Origin: Aromatoleum tolulyticum
Lineage (GTDB): Bacteria > Pseudomonadota > Gammaproteobacteria > Burkholderiales > Rhodocyclaceae
Length of the DNA: 64,000 bases
Reading direction: 5' to 3'
Assembly (NCBI RefSeq): GCF_900156155.1
Contig: NZ_FTMD01000011.1
Span: forward strand, 1 to 64,000
The stretch's first letter is position 1; each line of letters starts with the position of its first letter. The notes beneath the pieces were generated by a model, which was not told the DNA's origin, ran no database searches, and worked only from the letters and a program-made list of their open reading frames with translations. Positions 30,537 to 40,781 of this stretch are shown in pieces. A program made the translations under genes and the position numbers.

Positions 30537-32156
30537 ATGAGGAGCAAGGGAGTATCGAAGATCAGGGCATCGGTGCTGGCGGTGGCCGCGGCCCTCGGCG
30601 GGTTTGCCGGCAGCCCCGCATGGGGCGCCGACGCCGCCGGGAACTACGAGGTCGCGGCCTTGCAGCCGGGCGACGCAGCCGTGAAGTCCTGGGCCGCCGA
30701 CGACTTCAGCTTCAACCTGTCGGGCTATGCGCGCGGCTGGGTGTCGGTGAACCTCGAGGACCAGCCGGAACTCAAGGCGATCGGCGAGAAGAGCAAGGGC
30801 AAGCTGTCGATGGTGCGCGGCTCGCTGCTGCTCGACGCCGACGCGAAGACCGGTGCGGTCAAGTGGAAGGCGATCGGCCGTGTCGATCGCGAATACAAGA
30901 CCGACTACCTGAAGGACCTCGAGCGCCTGCGCGAAACCAACGGCACCGACCAGGGCGGCCACGCGAACAGCATCCTCGACAACTACAACCGCGGCGAGAT
31001 CCGCGAGTTCTGGGCCGAGATTCCGCTGGGCGAGCGCGTCACGGTCAAGGCCGGCAAGCAGCAGCTGGTGTGGGGCGAGTCGGACTTCTTCCATGCGATG
31101 GACCTGGTGCACGGCTACGACCTGTCGTGGCGCCTGTTCTTCGAGGGCGAGAACGAGGAGTGGCGCAAGCCGCTGACGCTGATCTCGACCAAGATCCGCG
31201 TGCCCGAGGCCGACGGCATGCTGGCGGCCTACATCCGCCCCGGCGTCGACCGCTGCCAGGACATCGGCAACACCTACGATATCCAGGGCGGGCGCTGGTT
31301 CTTCCAGCCTTACCGCGGCTTCGACCTCACCGCGGTCACCGACAAGGACTGTGACCACCCGTCGGGCGACTACCGCGACGTCACCGGCGGCGTGCGCTGG
31401 TCGGGCGAGGCCTTCGGCCTGAACTACTCCTTGGCGTGGCTCACGACCTTCTCGGCCGACCCGGTCGCGAACTCGGCGTTCCGGCCCTACAAGAAGGCGC
31501 CCGAGGGCGCGGTGTTCGACCGCATCCACCCGCAGATCGACGTCTACGGCATGACCGTGAGCGGCTACAGCTCGACGCTCGACGCCGTGCTCAGCGCCGA
31601 GATGGCCTACACCAAGGACCAGCCCTACAACATCGGCACCGGCGCGTTCCTCGACCCGGTGGTGCCCGGCAACGTCGGTATCGGCCTCGGCGGCGTGAAG
31701 CTCAAGGACACGCTGACGACGATGCTGCGCATCGACAAGGACCTCGACCTGCAAGGCATCTTCGGCACCTCGCGGCCCTCGTTCTCGTCCATCCAGCTGT
31801 TCGACACGCAGGTGCTGAACTTCAAGGAGTCCGACGACCTCGTGCGCCTCTTTGCGTACGGCACGCCGCTCACCGAGCACAACACCATCCTCACCGCGTT
31901 CACGACGCTGAACTATCGCAACGACACGATCAACCCCGGCTTCGCGATCGGCTTCGACCTCAGCCACGGCGGCGGTTTCGCGATCCCCAGCCTGTCGCTG
32001 ACGCTCAACGACGAATGGCTCGCGCGCATCGAGGCGGACATCTTCTGGAGCGGCAACCGTTCGAACAAGGTGGCCTTCAGCGGCCAGCGCTCGCAGCTCT
32101 TCGGCTACTTCGACAACGCCAGCCAGCTCGTTTTCCGCTTGACCCGGCAGTTCTGA
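30537..32156 (+). CDS. DUF1302 outer-membrane beta-barrel protein
   Basis: Protein of 539 residues with an N-terminal signal peptide (ASVLAVAAALGGFAGSPAWG, cleavage probably after AWG). The body has alternating polar/aromatic strands, and the last residues are FRLTRQF, a terminal Phe typical of outer-membrane barrels. Sequence features fit DUF1302 (PF06980), a family usually found with DUF1329. It follows the transporter by 85 bases, with AAGGAGCGAGGAG before the ATG. It is probably the outer-membrane part of the four-protein envelope module. Confidence 0.8.
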   Translation: MRSKGVSKIRASVLAVAAALGGFAGSPAWGADAAGNYEVAALQPGDAAVKSWAADDFSFNLSGYARGWVSVNLEDQPELKAIGEKSKGKLSMVRGSLLLDADAKTGAVKWKAIGRVDREYKTDYLKDLERLRETNGTDQGGHANSILDNYNRGEIREFWAEIPLGERVTVKAGKQQLVWGESDFFHAMDLVHGYDLSWRLFFEGENEEWRKPLTLISTKIRVPEADGMLAAYIRPGVDRCQDIGNTYDIQGGRWFFQPYRGFDLTAVTDKDCDHPSGDYRDVTGGVRWSGEAFGLNYSLAWLTTFSADPVANSAFRPYKKAPEGAVFDRIHPQIDVYGMTVSGYSSTLDAVLSAEMAYTKDQPYNIGTGAFLDPVVPGNVGIGLGGVKLKDTLTTMLRIDKDLDLQGIFGTSRPSFSSIQLFDTQVLNFKESDDLVRLFAYGTPLTEHNTILTAFTTLNYRNDTINPGFAIGFDLSHGGGFAIPSLSLTLNDEWLARIEADIFWSGNRSNKVAFSGQRSQLFGYFDNASQLVFRLTRQF

Positions 32157-32173
32157 AAAAGAGGAGACACACC

Positions 32174-33499
32174 ATGCACCAGCAACTCCGACCCGCCGCC
32201 CGTCCCTCGGTGCGGCAACTTGCGACCGGCGGCACCCTCGGCCTGATGCTCCTGCTCGGCGCCCACGGCGCGCACGCCAAGGCACTCGAACCCGGCTTCA
32301 TCATCACCAAAGACAACCTCGCGAGCGTCAAGAGCGACACCTTCGAGGGCAAGACCATCGCCAGCATGATCCCCGAGAAGCTCGAGTGGATGATCACGAA
32401 CTACGGCCTGACCATCAAGATCGCGAACTCGAAGAAGATCGAGATGGACCCGAAGTACGTCGAGGCGACGAAGAAGTGGTCGAAGGACGTCAAGTTCAAT
32501 CCGGCCGATCGCACGATCAGCGGGTGGAAGGCCGGCATGCCGTTCCCGCCCGAGACGATCAAGATGGACGACCCGAACGCGGGCGACAAGGTGATCTGGA
32601 ACCTGCGCGCGGCGACCTACGGCGCGACGATGGACCTGCGCGACATCGCCTGGGTGTTCCTCGACGCGAAGAAGGGCTACGAGCGCGTGCAGGCCTTCCA
32701 GTCGCGCCGCTATTACATGGAAGGGCGGCTCGACGGCGGGCCGATCTCGGTCGGCGACGGCGACATCTCGCAGAAGACCTATTTCGTCGCGCACTACCCG
32801 CAGGACATCCGCGGCCTGGGGACCTTCTCGGTGCGCTACAACCAGCCCGACTCGGCCAAGCCGGACGACTCGTACGCCTACCTGAAGTCGGTGCGGCGCA
32901 CGCGGCGCCTCTCGGGCGGCGCGTGGATGGACCCGATCGGCGGCACCGACCAGCTCTACGACGACTGGGACATCTGGGACGCGTGGCCGACCAAGTACAC
33001 GCAGAACAAGCTCGTCGAGAAGCGCTGGGTGCTCGCGATCGCGCACAGCCCGGAGGTCAGCGTCGACACCACGCAGCCGTGGAGCGAACCGCAGAAGCGC
33101 TTCCCGCGCATCAACATGGCCGAGCCGCCGTTCGCCAATCCGGCGAAGGACGTCGAGTGGGAGCCGCGCGAGGTGTACGTCGTCGAAGGCACGCCGCCGG
33201 CCGAGCATCCGTACAGCAAGAAGGTCGCGTACATCGAAGTCGATTTCCCGCGCCCCTACCTGGGCTATGCGCTCGACCGCAAGGGCGAGTTCTGGAAGAT
33301 GTTCATCTTCCAGAACCGGCCTGACACCGGCGACGACGGCTACAAGGCGGTCATGCCGGTCGTCGGCCACATCATCGACGTCAAGCGCGGCCACGCGACC
33401 AACTGGTCGTCGAACATGAAATCGAATCCGAAAGGCGTGAAGGACACCGACGTGTCGCTGAACGTCCTCGAGGAAGTCGCGACCGGGACGGGTCGCTGA
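32174..33499 (+). CDS. DUF1329 periplasmic protein (LolB-like superfamily)
   Basis: Protein of 441 residues with a signal peptide ending near GAHGAHAKA. The remainder fits DUF1329 (PF07044), annotated as related to outer-membrane lipoprotein-sorting proteins. Characteristic segments are RTRRLSGGAWMDPIGGTDQL and YIEVDFPRPYLGYALDRKGE. It starts 17 bases after the DUF1302 stop behind GAGGAG, so the two are certainly one transcription unit. A hairpin follows the stop codon. A role in carrying a hydrophobic ligand across the periplasm is inference. Confidence 0.8.
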   Translation: MHQQLRPAARPSVRQLATGGTLGLMLLLGAHGAHAKALEPGFIITKDNLASVKSDTFEGKTIASMIPEKLEWMITNYGLTIKIANSKKIEMDPKYVEATKKWSKDVKFNPADRTISGWKAGMPFPPETIKMDDPNAGDKVIWNLRAATYGATMDLRDIAWVFLDAKKGYERVQAFQSRRYYMEGRLDGGPISVGDGDISQKTYFVAHYPQDIRGLGTFSVRYNQPDSAKPDDSYAYLKSVRRTRRLSGGAWMDPIGGTDQLYDDWDIWDAWPTKYTQNKLVEKRWVLAIAHSPEVSVDTTQPWSEPQKRFPRINMAEPPFANPAKDVEWEPREVYVVEGTPPAEHPYSKKVAYIEVDFPRPYLGYALDRKGEFWKMFIFQNRPDTGDDGYKAVMPVVGHIIDVKRGHATNWSSNMKSNPKGVKDTDVSLNVLEEVATGTGR

Positions 33500-33542
33500 C
33501 CGCGTCGCCGCGAGGCGCGCCGAAACCGCAGTCTCCCCTTTG

Positions 33543-33577
33543 GTCCGCCCCAATCTCGTTCGGGGCGGACACTTTTC
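33543..33577 (+). terminator. Hairpin after the DUF1329 gene, possible attenuator
   Basis: GTCCGCCCC (33543-33551) pairs with GGGGCGGAC (33562-33570) around a 10-base loop, followed by ACTTTTCCC. The T run is weak, so partial termination before the synthetase gene is more likely than a full stop. Confidence 0.55.
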
Positions 33578-33632
33578 CCGGGGAAGGACGGCGCGCATCG
33601 CGGCAGCGACATCGACCAGGGAGGACCCTGCC

Positions 33633-35618
33633 ATGAACACCTATACCGCGACCGGCTGCGACTGGGCCGACACGCAGCTCGCGCGCTTCATCCGCCGCCA
33701 CGGCGACCGCGACCTCGACGCACTGCGCGAGCGCGCGGCCCGCGAGCCGGCGCGCTTCTGGGACCAGGTGCTCGACGCGATCGACCTGCGCTGGGTGACG
33801 CCCTACCGGCAGACGCTCGATCTTTCGGGCGGCGTCATGTGGCCCAAGTGGTTCGTCGGCGGGCGGCTCGACCTCGTCGACAACCTCGTCGGCAGGCACG
33901 CCCGTGCGACGCCGACGAAGATCGCGATCCGCTGGGAAGGCGACCGCGGCGAACTGCGCACGATCAGCTACGCGGAACTCGCGGCCGAGGTCGAGCGCGT
34001 CGCCGCGGGCCTGCGCGCCCTCGGCGTGGGCGAGGGCGACCGCATCGCGCTCTACCTGCCGATGATCCCCGAGGCGGCCGTGATGATGCTCGCGGCGACC
34101 CGCATCGGCGCGATCTTCATCCCGTTCTTCTCCGGTTACGGCGCGGATTCGGTGGCGCAGCGCGTGCAGGATTGCGACGCGCGGCTGCTCGTGTGCGCGA
34201 ACGGCTACTACCGCCGCGGCAAGCGCGTCGACATGCTGGCGGACGCCCGCGCCGCCGTGCGGGCCTGCCCCTCGCTGCGCCACCTCGTCGTCGTCGACCG
34301 CCTCGGCACGGGCCTGTGCGCGGAACCCGGCGCGAGCGGCGAGTGCATCGAGTTCGACTTCCGGCGCTTGCCCGTGTCGGTGTCGACCTGCCCGCTGACG
34401 GCCTTTCCCGCCGAGCAGACGCTGATGCTGATCTACACCTCCGGCACGACCGGCAAGCCCAAGGGCGTCGTGCACACGCACGCCGGATTCCCGGTGAAGG
34501 CCGCACAGGACCTGCAGATGGCTTTCGACCTGCGCGCGGACGACACGCTGATGTGGGTCACCGACATGGGCTGGCTGATGGGGCCGTGGATGGTCTACGG
34601 CGGCCTGATGCTCGGCGCGACCCTCGTGTTCTACGAAGGCACGCCCGACTACCCCGACGCGGGGCGCCTGTGGGAGGTGGTCGAACGCCATGGCGTGACG
34701 CACTTCGGCCTGTCGCCGACGCTCGTGCGCCTGCTGATGGCGCATGAAGGCAGCGTCCCGGCGCCCCACTCGATCGCGACGCTGCGGGTATTCGGCTCGA
34801 CCGGCGAGGCGTGGAACGACGCGCCGTGGCTGTGGCTGTTCGAAGAGGTCGGCCGCTCGCGCCGTCCCATCATCAACTACTCGGGCGGCACCGAGATCGG
34901 CGGCGGCATCCTCGCGTGCTTCCCCGGCCTGCCGCAGAAGCCCGGCTCGTTCGCGGGGGCCATCCCCGGCGTCGCCGCCGACGTGCTCGACGCCGAAGGC
35001 CGCCCGGTGCGCGGCACCGTCGGCGAGCTCGCGATCAGGCAACCCTGGCCCGGCATGACCAACGGCTTCTGGCACGACCCCGAGCGCTATCGCGACGCGT
35101 ACTGGTCGGTGTGGCCCGACGTATGGGTGCATGGCGACTGGGCGCGCATCGACGAGGACGGCCACTGGTTCGTGCATGGACGCAGCGACGACACGATCAA
35201 GGTCGCCGGCAAGCGCGTCGGACCGGCCGATTTCGAATCGGCGCTGGTGTCGCATCCGCTGGTCGTCGAGGCGGTGGCGGTGGGCGTGCCCGACGCGATC
35301 AAGGGCGAGGCCGTCGTGTGCTTCGTCACCGTCGCGGACCGCGAGCGGATGGCCGCGCGTCCGTGGGACGAATTCGAGGCCGAGCTCGTCGAGCACGTCG
35401 GGCGCCAGCTCGGCAAGCCGTTGCGGCCCGCCCGCGTGCATCGCGTCGATGCGATCCCGAAGACCCGCAACGGCAAGACGGTGCGACGCGTGATGCGTGG
35501 CGCCTACCTCGGCACCGGGCTCGGCGACCTGTCCTCCATCGAGAACCCCGACGCGATCGCAGCCGTCGGCGCACTGGGCCGGGACCGCCCGGTTGCGGCC
35601 GATGCGCTGCCAACCTGA
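33633..35618 (+). CDS. AMP-forming acyl-CoA synthetase, probable acetoacetyl-CoA synthetase
   Basis: Activates a carboxylic acid with ATP and CoA. In this context it would turn acetoacetate into acetoacetyl-CoA. It has 661 residues, in the size range of acetyl- and acetoacetyl-CoA synthetases. The N-terminal cap domain (ARFWDQVLDAI) is followed by the phosphate loop YTSGTTGKPKG at 268-278. YSGGTEIGG and the hinge/C-terminal part HGRSDDTIKVAGKRVGP come next, with the catalytic lysine in NGKTVRRVMR. GAGG precedes ATG 33633. Substrate choice is inferred from position. A short-chain acyl-CoA synthetase of other specificity is possible. Confidence 0.85.
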   Translation: MNTYTATGCDWADTQLARFIRRHGDRDLDALRERAAREPARFWDQVLDAIDLRWVTPYRQTLDLSGGVMWPKWFVGGRLDLVDNLVGRHARATPTKIAIRWEGDRGELRTISYAELAAEVERVAAGLRALGVGEGDRIALYLPMIPEAAVMMLAATRIGAIFIPFFSGYGADSVAQRVQDCDARLLVCANGYYRRGKRVDMLADARAAVRACPSLRHLVVVDRLGTGLCAEPGASGECIEFDFRRLPVSVSTCPLTAFPAEQTLMLIYTSGTTGKPKGVVHTHAGFPVKAAQDLQMAFDLRADDTLMWVTDMGWLMGPWMVYGGLMLGATLVFYEGTPDYPDAGRLWEVVERHGVTHFGLSPTLVRLLMAHEGSVPAPHSIATLRVFGSTGEAWNDAPWLWLFEEVGRSRRPIINYSGGTEIGGGILACFPGLPQKPGSFAGAIPGVAADVLDAEGRPVRGTVGELAIRQPWPGMTNGFWHDPERYRDAYWSVWPDVWVHGDWARIDEDGHWFVHGRSDDTIKVAGKRVGPADFESALVSHPLVVEAVAVGVPDAIKGEAVVCFVTVADRERMAARPWDEFEAELVEHVGRQLGKPLRPARVHRVDAIPKTRNGKTVRRVMRGAYLGTGLGDLSSIENPDAIAAVGALGRDRPVAADALPT

Positions 35619-35639
35619 TTCACACACGAGGAGAACATC

Positions 35640-36338
35640 ATGAGCAAGCTTTACCCCGACGCGCAGGCCGCGCTGGCGGAAGTCGTGCGCGACGGCCAGA
35701 CCGTCGCCGTCGGCGGCTTCGGCCTGTGCGGCATCCCCGAGATGCTGATCCACGGCCTGCGCGACGCGAAGGTCAGGGACCTGACCGTGATCAGCAACAA
35801 CGCCGGCGTGGACGGCGTCGGCCTCGGCCTGCTGCTCGCGACGCGGCAGATCCGCAAGATGGTCGCGTCCTATGTCGGCGAGAACGCCGAATTCGAGCGC
35901 CAGCTGCTGTCCGGCGAGCTGGAGGTCGAGCTCACGCCGCAGGGCACGCTGGCCGAGAAGCTGCGCGCGGGCGGCGCGGGCATTCCCGCCTTCTACACCC
36001 GCACCGGCGTCGGTACGCTGGTGGCCGAAGGCAAGGAGGAGCGCGACATCGACGGCAAGCGCTACCTGCTGGAGCGCTCGCTCACCGCCGACATCGCGCT
36101 CGTCAAGGCGTGGAAGGCGGACCGCGCGGGCAACCTCGTCTATCGCAAGACCGCACGCAACTTCAACCCGGTCGTCGCGACCGCCGGCCGCATCACCGTC
36201 GCCGAAGTCGAGGAGCTGGTCGAGAACGGCACCCTCGACCCCGACCACATCCACACCCCCGGCGTCTTCGTCCAGCGCATCGTCGTCAATCCGCGCCCGG
36301 CGAAGCACATCGAACAACGCACGACGCGGCAGGAGTAG
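35640..36338 (+). CDS. scoA: 3-oxoacid CoA-transferase subunit A
   Basis: First subunit of a heteromeric family I CoA-transferase, which moves CoA from succinyl-CoA (or another acyl-CoA) to acetoacetate. It has 232 residues with the CoA-binding signature AVGGFGLCGIPEMLI near the N-terminus and GAGIPAFYTRTGVGT centrally. AGGAG precedes the ATG. The next gene starts three bases after its stop codon. Confidence 0.92.
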   Translation: MSKLYPDAQAALAEVVRDGQTVAVGGFGLCGIPEMLIHGLRDAKVRDLTVISNNAGVDGVGLGLLLATRQIRKMVASYVGENAEFERQLLSGELEVELTPQGTLAEKLRAGGAGIPAFYTRTGVGTLVAEGKEERDIDGKRYLLERSLTADIALVKAWKADRAGNLVYRKTARNFNPVVATAGRITVAEVEELVENGTLDPDHIHTPGVFVQRIVVNPRPAKHIEQRTTRQE

Positions 36339-36341
36339 GTC

Positions 36342-36989
36342 ATGGCCTGGACACGCAACGACATGGCGCGCCGCGCCGCGCAGGAACTGCGCAGCGGCTT
36401 CTACGTGAACCTCGGCATCGGCATGCCGACCCTGGTCGCGAACCACATCCCGCCCGGCATGGACGTGTGGCTGCAGTCGGAGAATGGCCTGCTCGGCATC
36501 GGCCCCTTCCCGACCGAGGCCGAGGTCGACGCCGACCTCATCAACGCCGGCAAGCAGACCGTCACGACGCTCGCCGGCAGCAGCATCTTCAGCAGCGCCG
36601 ACTCCTTCGCGATGATCCGCGGCGGCCACATCGATCTGGCGATCCTCGGTGCGATGCAGGTGAGCGAGCATGGCGATCTCGCCAACTGGATGATCCCCGG
36701 CAAGCTCGTGAAGGGCATGGGCGGCGCGATGGATCTCGTCGCCGGCGTGCGGCGCGTGATCGTGATGATGGAGCACTGCAGCAAGGACGGCGCGCCGAAG
36801 ATCCTGCGCCGCTGCGATCTGCCGCTCACCGGCGTCGGCGTGGTGAACCGCATCATCACGGATTTGTGCGTGCTCGACGTCACCCCCACCGGCCTGCGCC
36901 TCGTCGAAACCGCGCCGGGCGTCGATGTCGGCGACGTCCTCGCCTGCACCGGCGCACCGATCGAGCCCGGCGAGCTCGTGCCCGTCTGA
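36342..36989 (+). CDS. scoB: 3-oxoacid CoA-transferase subunit B
   Basis: Catalytic subunit of the CoA-transferase, 215 residues. The motif [11 protein letters not shown] contains the glutamate that forms the glutamyl-CoA intermediate. [21 protein letters not shown] is the conserved downstream segment. Together with subunit A it gives a second, ATP-sparing route from acetoacetate to acetoacetyl-CoA beside the neighbouring synthetase. It is the last gene before the large dyad at 36997-37059. No thiolase gene lies in this cluster. Confidence 0.93.
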   Translation: MAWTRNDMARRAAQELRSGFYVNLGIGMPTLVANHIPPGMDVWLQSENGLLGIGPFPTEAEVDADLINAGKQTVTTLAGSSIFSSADSFAMIRGGHIDLAILGAMQVSEHGDLANWMIPGKLVKGMGGAMDLVAGVRRVIVMMEHCSKDGAPKILRRCDLPLTGVGVVNRIITDLCVLDVTPTGLRLVETAPGVDVGDVLACTGAPIEPGELVPV

Positions 36990-36996
36990 TCCGTCC

Positions 36997-37059
36997 GGCC
37001 GACCGTACGATTTTCGAACGCCGTCCGGACGAAAGCGTCCGGAAATCGTACGGTCGGCC
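36997..37059. repeat. Long inverted repeat at the acx operon end, with palindrome in the loop
   Basis: GGCCGACCGTACGATTT (36997-37013) and its exact complement at 37043-37059 form 17-base arms around a 29-base loop. The loop holds the palindrome CGTCCGGACG (37022-37031) and a further CGTCCGG half-site (37036-37042). There is no T tract. It may end or stabilise the acx mRNA, and the loop may also carry the activator site for acxR, 140 bases downstream. Confidence 0.7.
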
Positions 37060-37170
37060 TTCGCGGGCGGCTATCGCGGCGAGGAGGACCACGCGAAGGG
37101 CATTGGGCCATTTCCCCCGCGAAAGGGTTCCGCGGCGCGGGCGAAAAACAGTTTAAGCAAATCCTGTTTC

Positions 37171-37186
37171 TGGCATCTCCTTTGCT
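37171..37186 (+). promoter_or_regulatory. Sigma54-like promoter of acxR
   Basis: TGGCATCTCCTTTGCT has GG (37172-37173) and GC (37184-37185) in the 12-base register and matches the -24/-12 consensus well. It lies about 170 bases upstream of acxR. A TATGAT at 37186-37191 could instead be a sigma70 -10 box, but no good -35 accompanies it. If real, it implies that AcxR controls its own gene. Confidence 0.62.
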
Positions 37187-37352
37187 ATGATTTCTAGACG
37201 CGAGCACCTCGTTGCACGCGCTTTCGCCGGAGACTTCACGCACCGCAAAACACACACAACGCGCTTTCGCCTGCAGAACTTACAGGACACGGTCCAACTG
37301 GCCGCGCACGACGCGGCTCGCGGCGGAGAGCGCTTACCGGAGGAGAGACTTG

Positions 37353-39398
<2,046 letters not shown>

Positions 39399-39429
39399 GG
39401 GCTCGTATGCGATTCGGCCCCTCTAAATA

Positions 39430-39490
39430 CCGTTCGGGCTGAGCCTGTCGAAGCCCTGTGCATGCCCTTCGACAGGCTCAGGGCGAACGG
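39430..39490. repeat. Dispersed palindromic repeat, family 1, copy 1
   Basis: Two 24-base arms (39430-39453 and 39467-39490) are complementary except for two adjacent positions. The core is GAGCCTGTCGAAG. A second copy lies at 54440-54500. Both copies sit between convergent genes, here acxR and the aminotransferase, as is usual for REP-type elements, and may act as two-way terminators. Confidence 0.85.
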
Positions 39491-39496
39491 CCGGAC

Positions 39497-40666
39497 CTAA
39501 TAGGCCCGCGCCGCGTCGTGGGCGTGCAGGGCGCCCTGCATGCGCCGCAGCGCTTCGCCGAGCAGGGCGCGCGGGCAGCCGAAGTTCAGGCGCACGAAGC
39601 CGGGCATGCCGAAGGGGGCACCATCGGACAGGCCGACGCCGGCGTCCTCGAAGAAGCGCATCGGGTCTTCGAGGCCGGCGCCGCGGCAGTCGATCCACGC
39701 GAGGTAGGTCGCTTCGGGCCGCGTGGTCGCGAGGCCGGGCATCGACGCGACGGCGTCCAGCACCAGGTCGAGGTTGCCGCGCAGGTAGTCGAGCAGGGCC
39801 GTGCGCCACGGGCCGCCGTCGCGGTATGCGGCTTCGGCGGCGACGAGGCCGAGCAGGTTGTTGTGCGGGACGACGCCGCGCATCTCGTGGCGGAAGCGCC
39901 GGCGCAGCCCGGGATCGGGAATGATCGCCAGCGCGCAGTAGAGCGCGGGGATGTTCCACGTCTTGGACGGCGCCATCAGCGTGATCGTGCGGCGGGCGGT
40001 CGCTGCGTCGAGCACGGCGATCGGGATGTGCGGCGTGGCCGGATCGAGGACCAGGCCGCAGTGGATCTCGTCCGAGCAGATCGTCAGGTCGTGGCGTGCG
40101 GCGAGGCCGGCGAGCCATGTGAGTTCATCGCGGTCGAACACGCGGCCGACCGGGTTGTGCGGGTTGCACAGCATCAGCAGGCGCGTGCGCGCGGTGATGG
40201 CATCTTCGACTTCCGCGCGGTCCCACCCCCAGCGGCCATTGTCGAGTTTCAGCGCGCGCGTGACCAGGCGCCGGTCGCTGTTGCCGGGCGCGGTGAGGAA
40301 GGGCGGATACACGGGAGTCGCGGTGAACACTTCGTCGCCGGCTTCGCCGGTGGCGCGGCAGGCGAGGTTGAAGCCGGTGACGACGCCGGGCAGCCACACG
40401 ATCCAGTCCGCCTCGATGCGCCAGCCGTGGTCGCGGGCGATACCCTCGATGACGGCCTCCGAGAGACTGGGCCAGGGATCGGTATAGCCGAATACGCGGT
40501 GGTCGATGCGCGCGCGGATCGCATCGATGACCGGCGGTGGCGCGGGGAAGTCCATGTCCGCGACCCATAGCGGCAGCACGTCGCGTCCGGCGTAGCGGCC
40601 CCATTTTTCGCCGGGCACGGCACGGCGATCGGGAACATGGTCGAAATCGAATGGCGCGGGGGACAT
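39497..40666 (-). CDS. PatB/MalY-type PLP enzyme, probable cystathionine beta-lyase
   Basis: Fold-type I PLP enzyme of 389 residues. The start PFDFDHVPDRRAVPGEKW and LPLWVADMDFPAP are hallmarks of the MalY/PatB group, which cleave C-S bonds such as in cystathionine. The PLP lysine is in APSKTWNIP, and the CNPHNPVGRVF motif is conserved. ATG 40666 was chosen because it gives the family start and AAGGAACC lies upstream. It is divergent from the metallo-hydrolase gene. Confidence 0.88.
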   Translation of the reverse strand: MSPAPFDFDHVPDRRAVPGEKWGRYAGRDVLPLWVADMDFPAPPPVIDAIRARIDHRVFGYTDPWPSLSEAVIEGIARDHGWRIEADWIVWLPGVVTGFNLACRATGEAGDEVFTATPVYPPFLTAPGNSDRRLVTRALKLDNGRWGWDRAEVEDAITARTRLLMLCNPHNPVGRVFDRDELTWLAGLAARHDLTICSDEIHCGLVLDPATPHIPIAVLDAATARRTITLMAPSKTWNIPALYCALAIIPDPGLRRRFRHEMRGVVPHNNLLGLVAAEAAYRDGGPWRTALLDYLRGNLDLVLDAVASMPGLATTRPEATYLAWIDCRGAGLEDPMRFFEDAGVGLSDGAPFGMPGFVRLNFGCPRALLGEALRRMQGALHAHDAARAY

Positions 40667-40781
40667 GCTTGCGGTTCCTTCGTGGCGCAGTGGGCAGGTT
40701 GGGGATTTCCCTTCGGGAATTGTCCGCGGGCGAGGGATACAATTACACAAAACGACCCGCTGGCGTTGGAGGAAGACAATC

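Noticed and set aside
33381-36776. 1131-codon open frame opposite the synthetase and CoA-transferase genes
   Set aside because: Those plus-strand genes have clear catalytic motifs, starts and spacing. The minus frame shows no domain and crosses gene borders.
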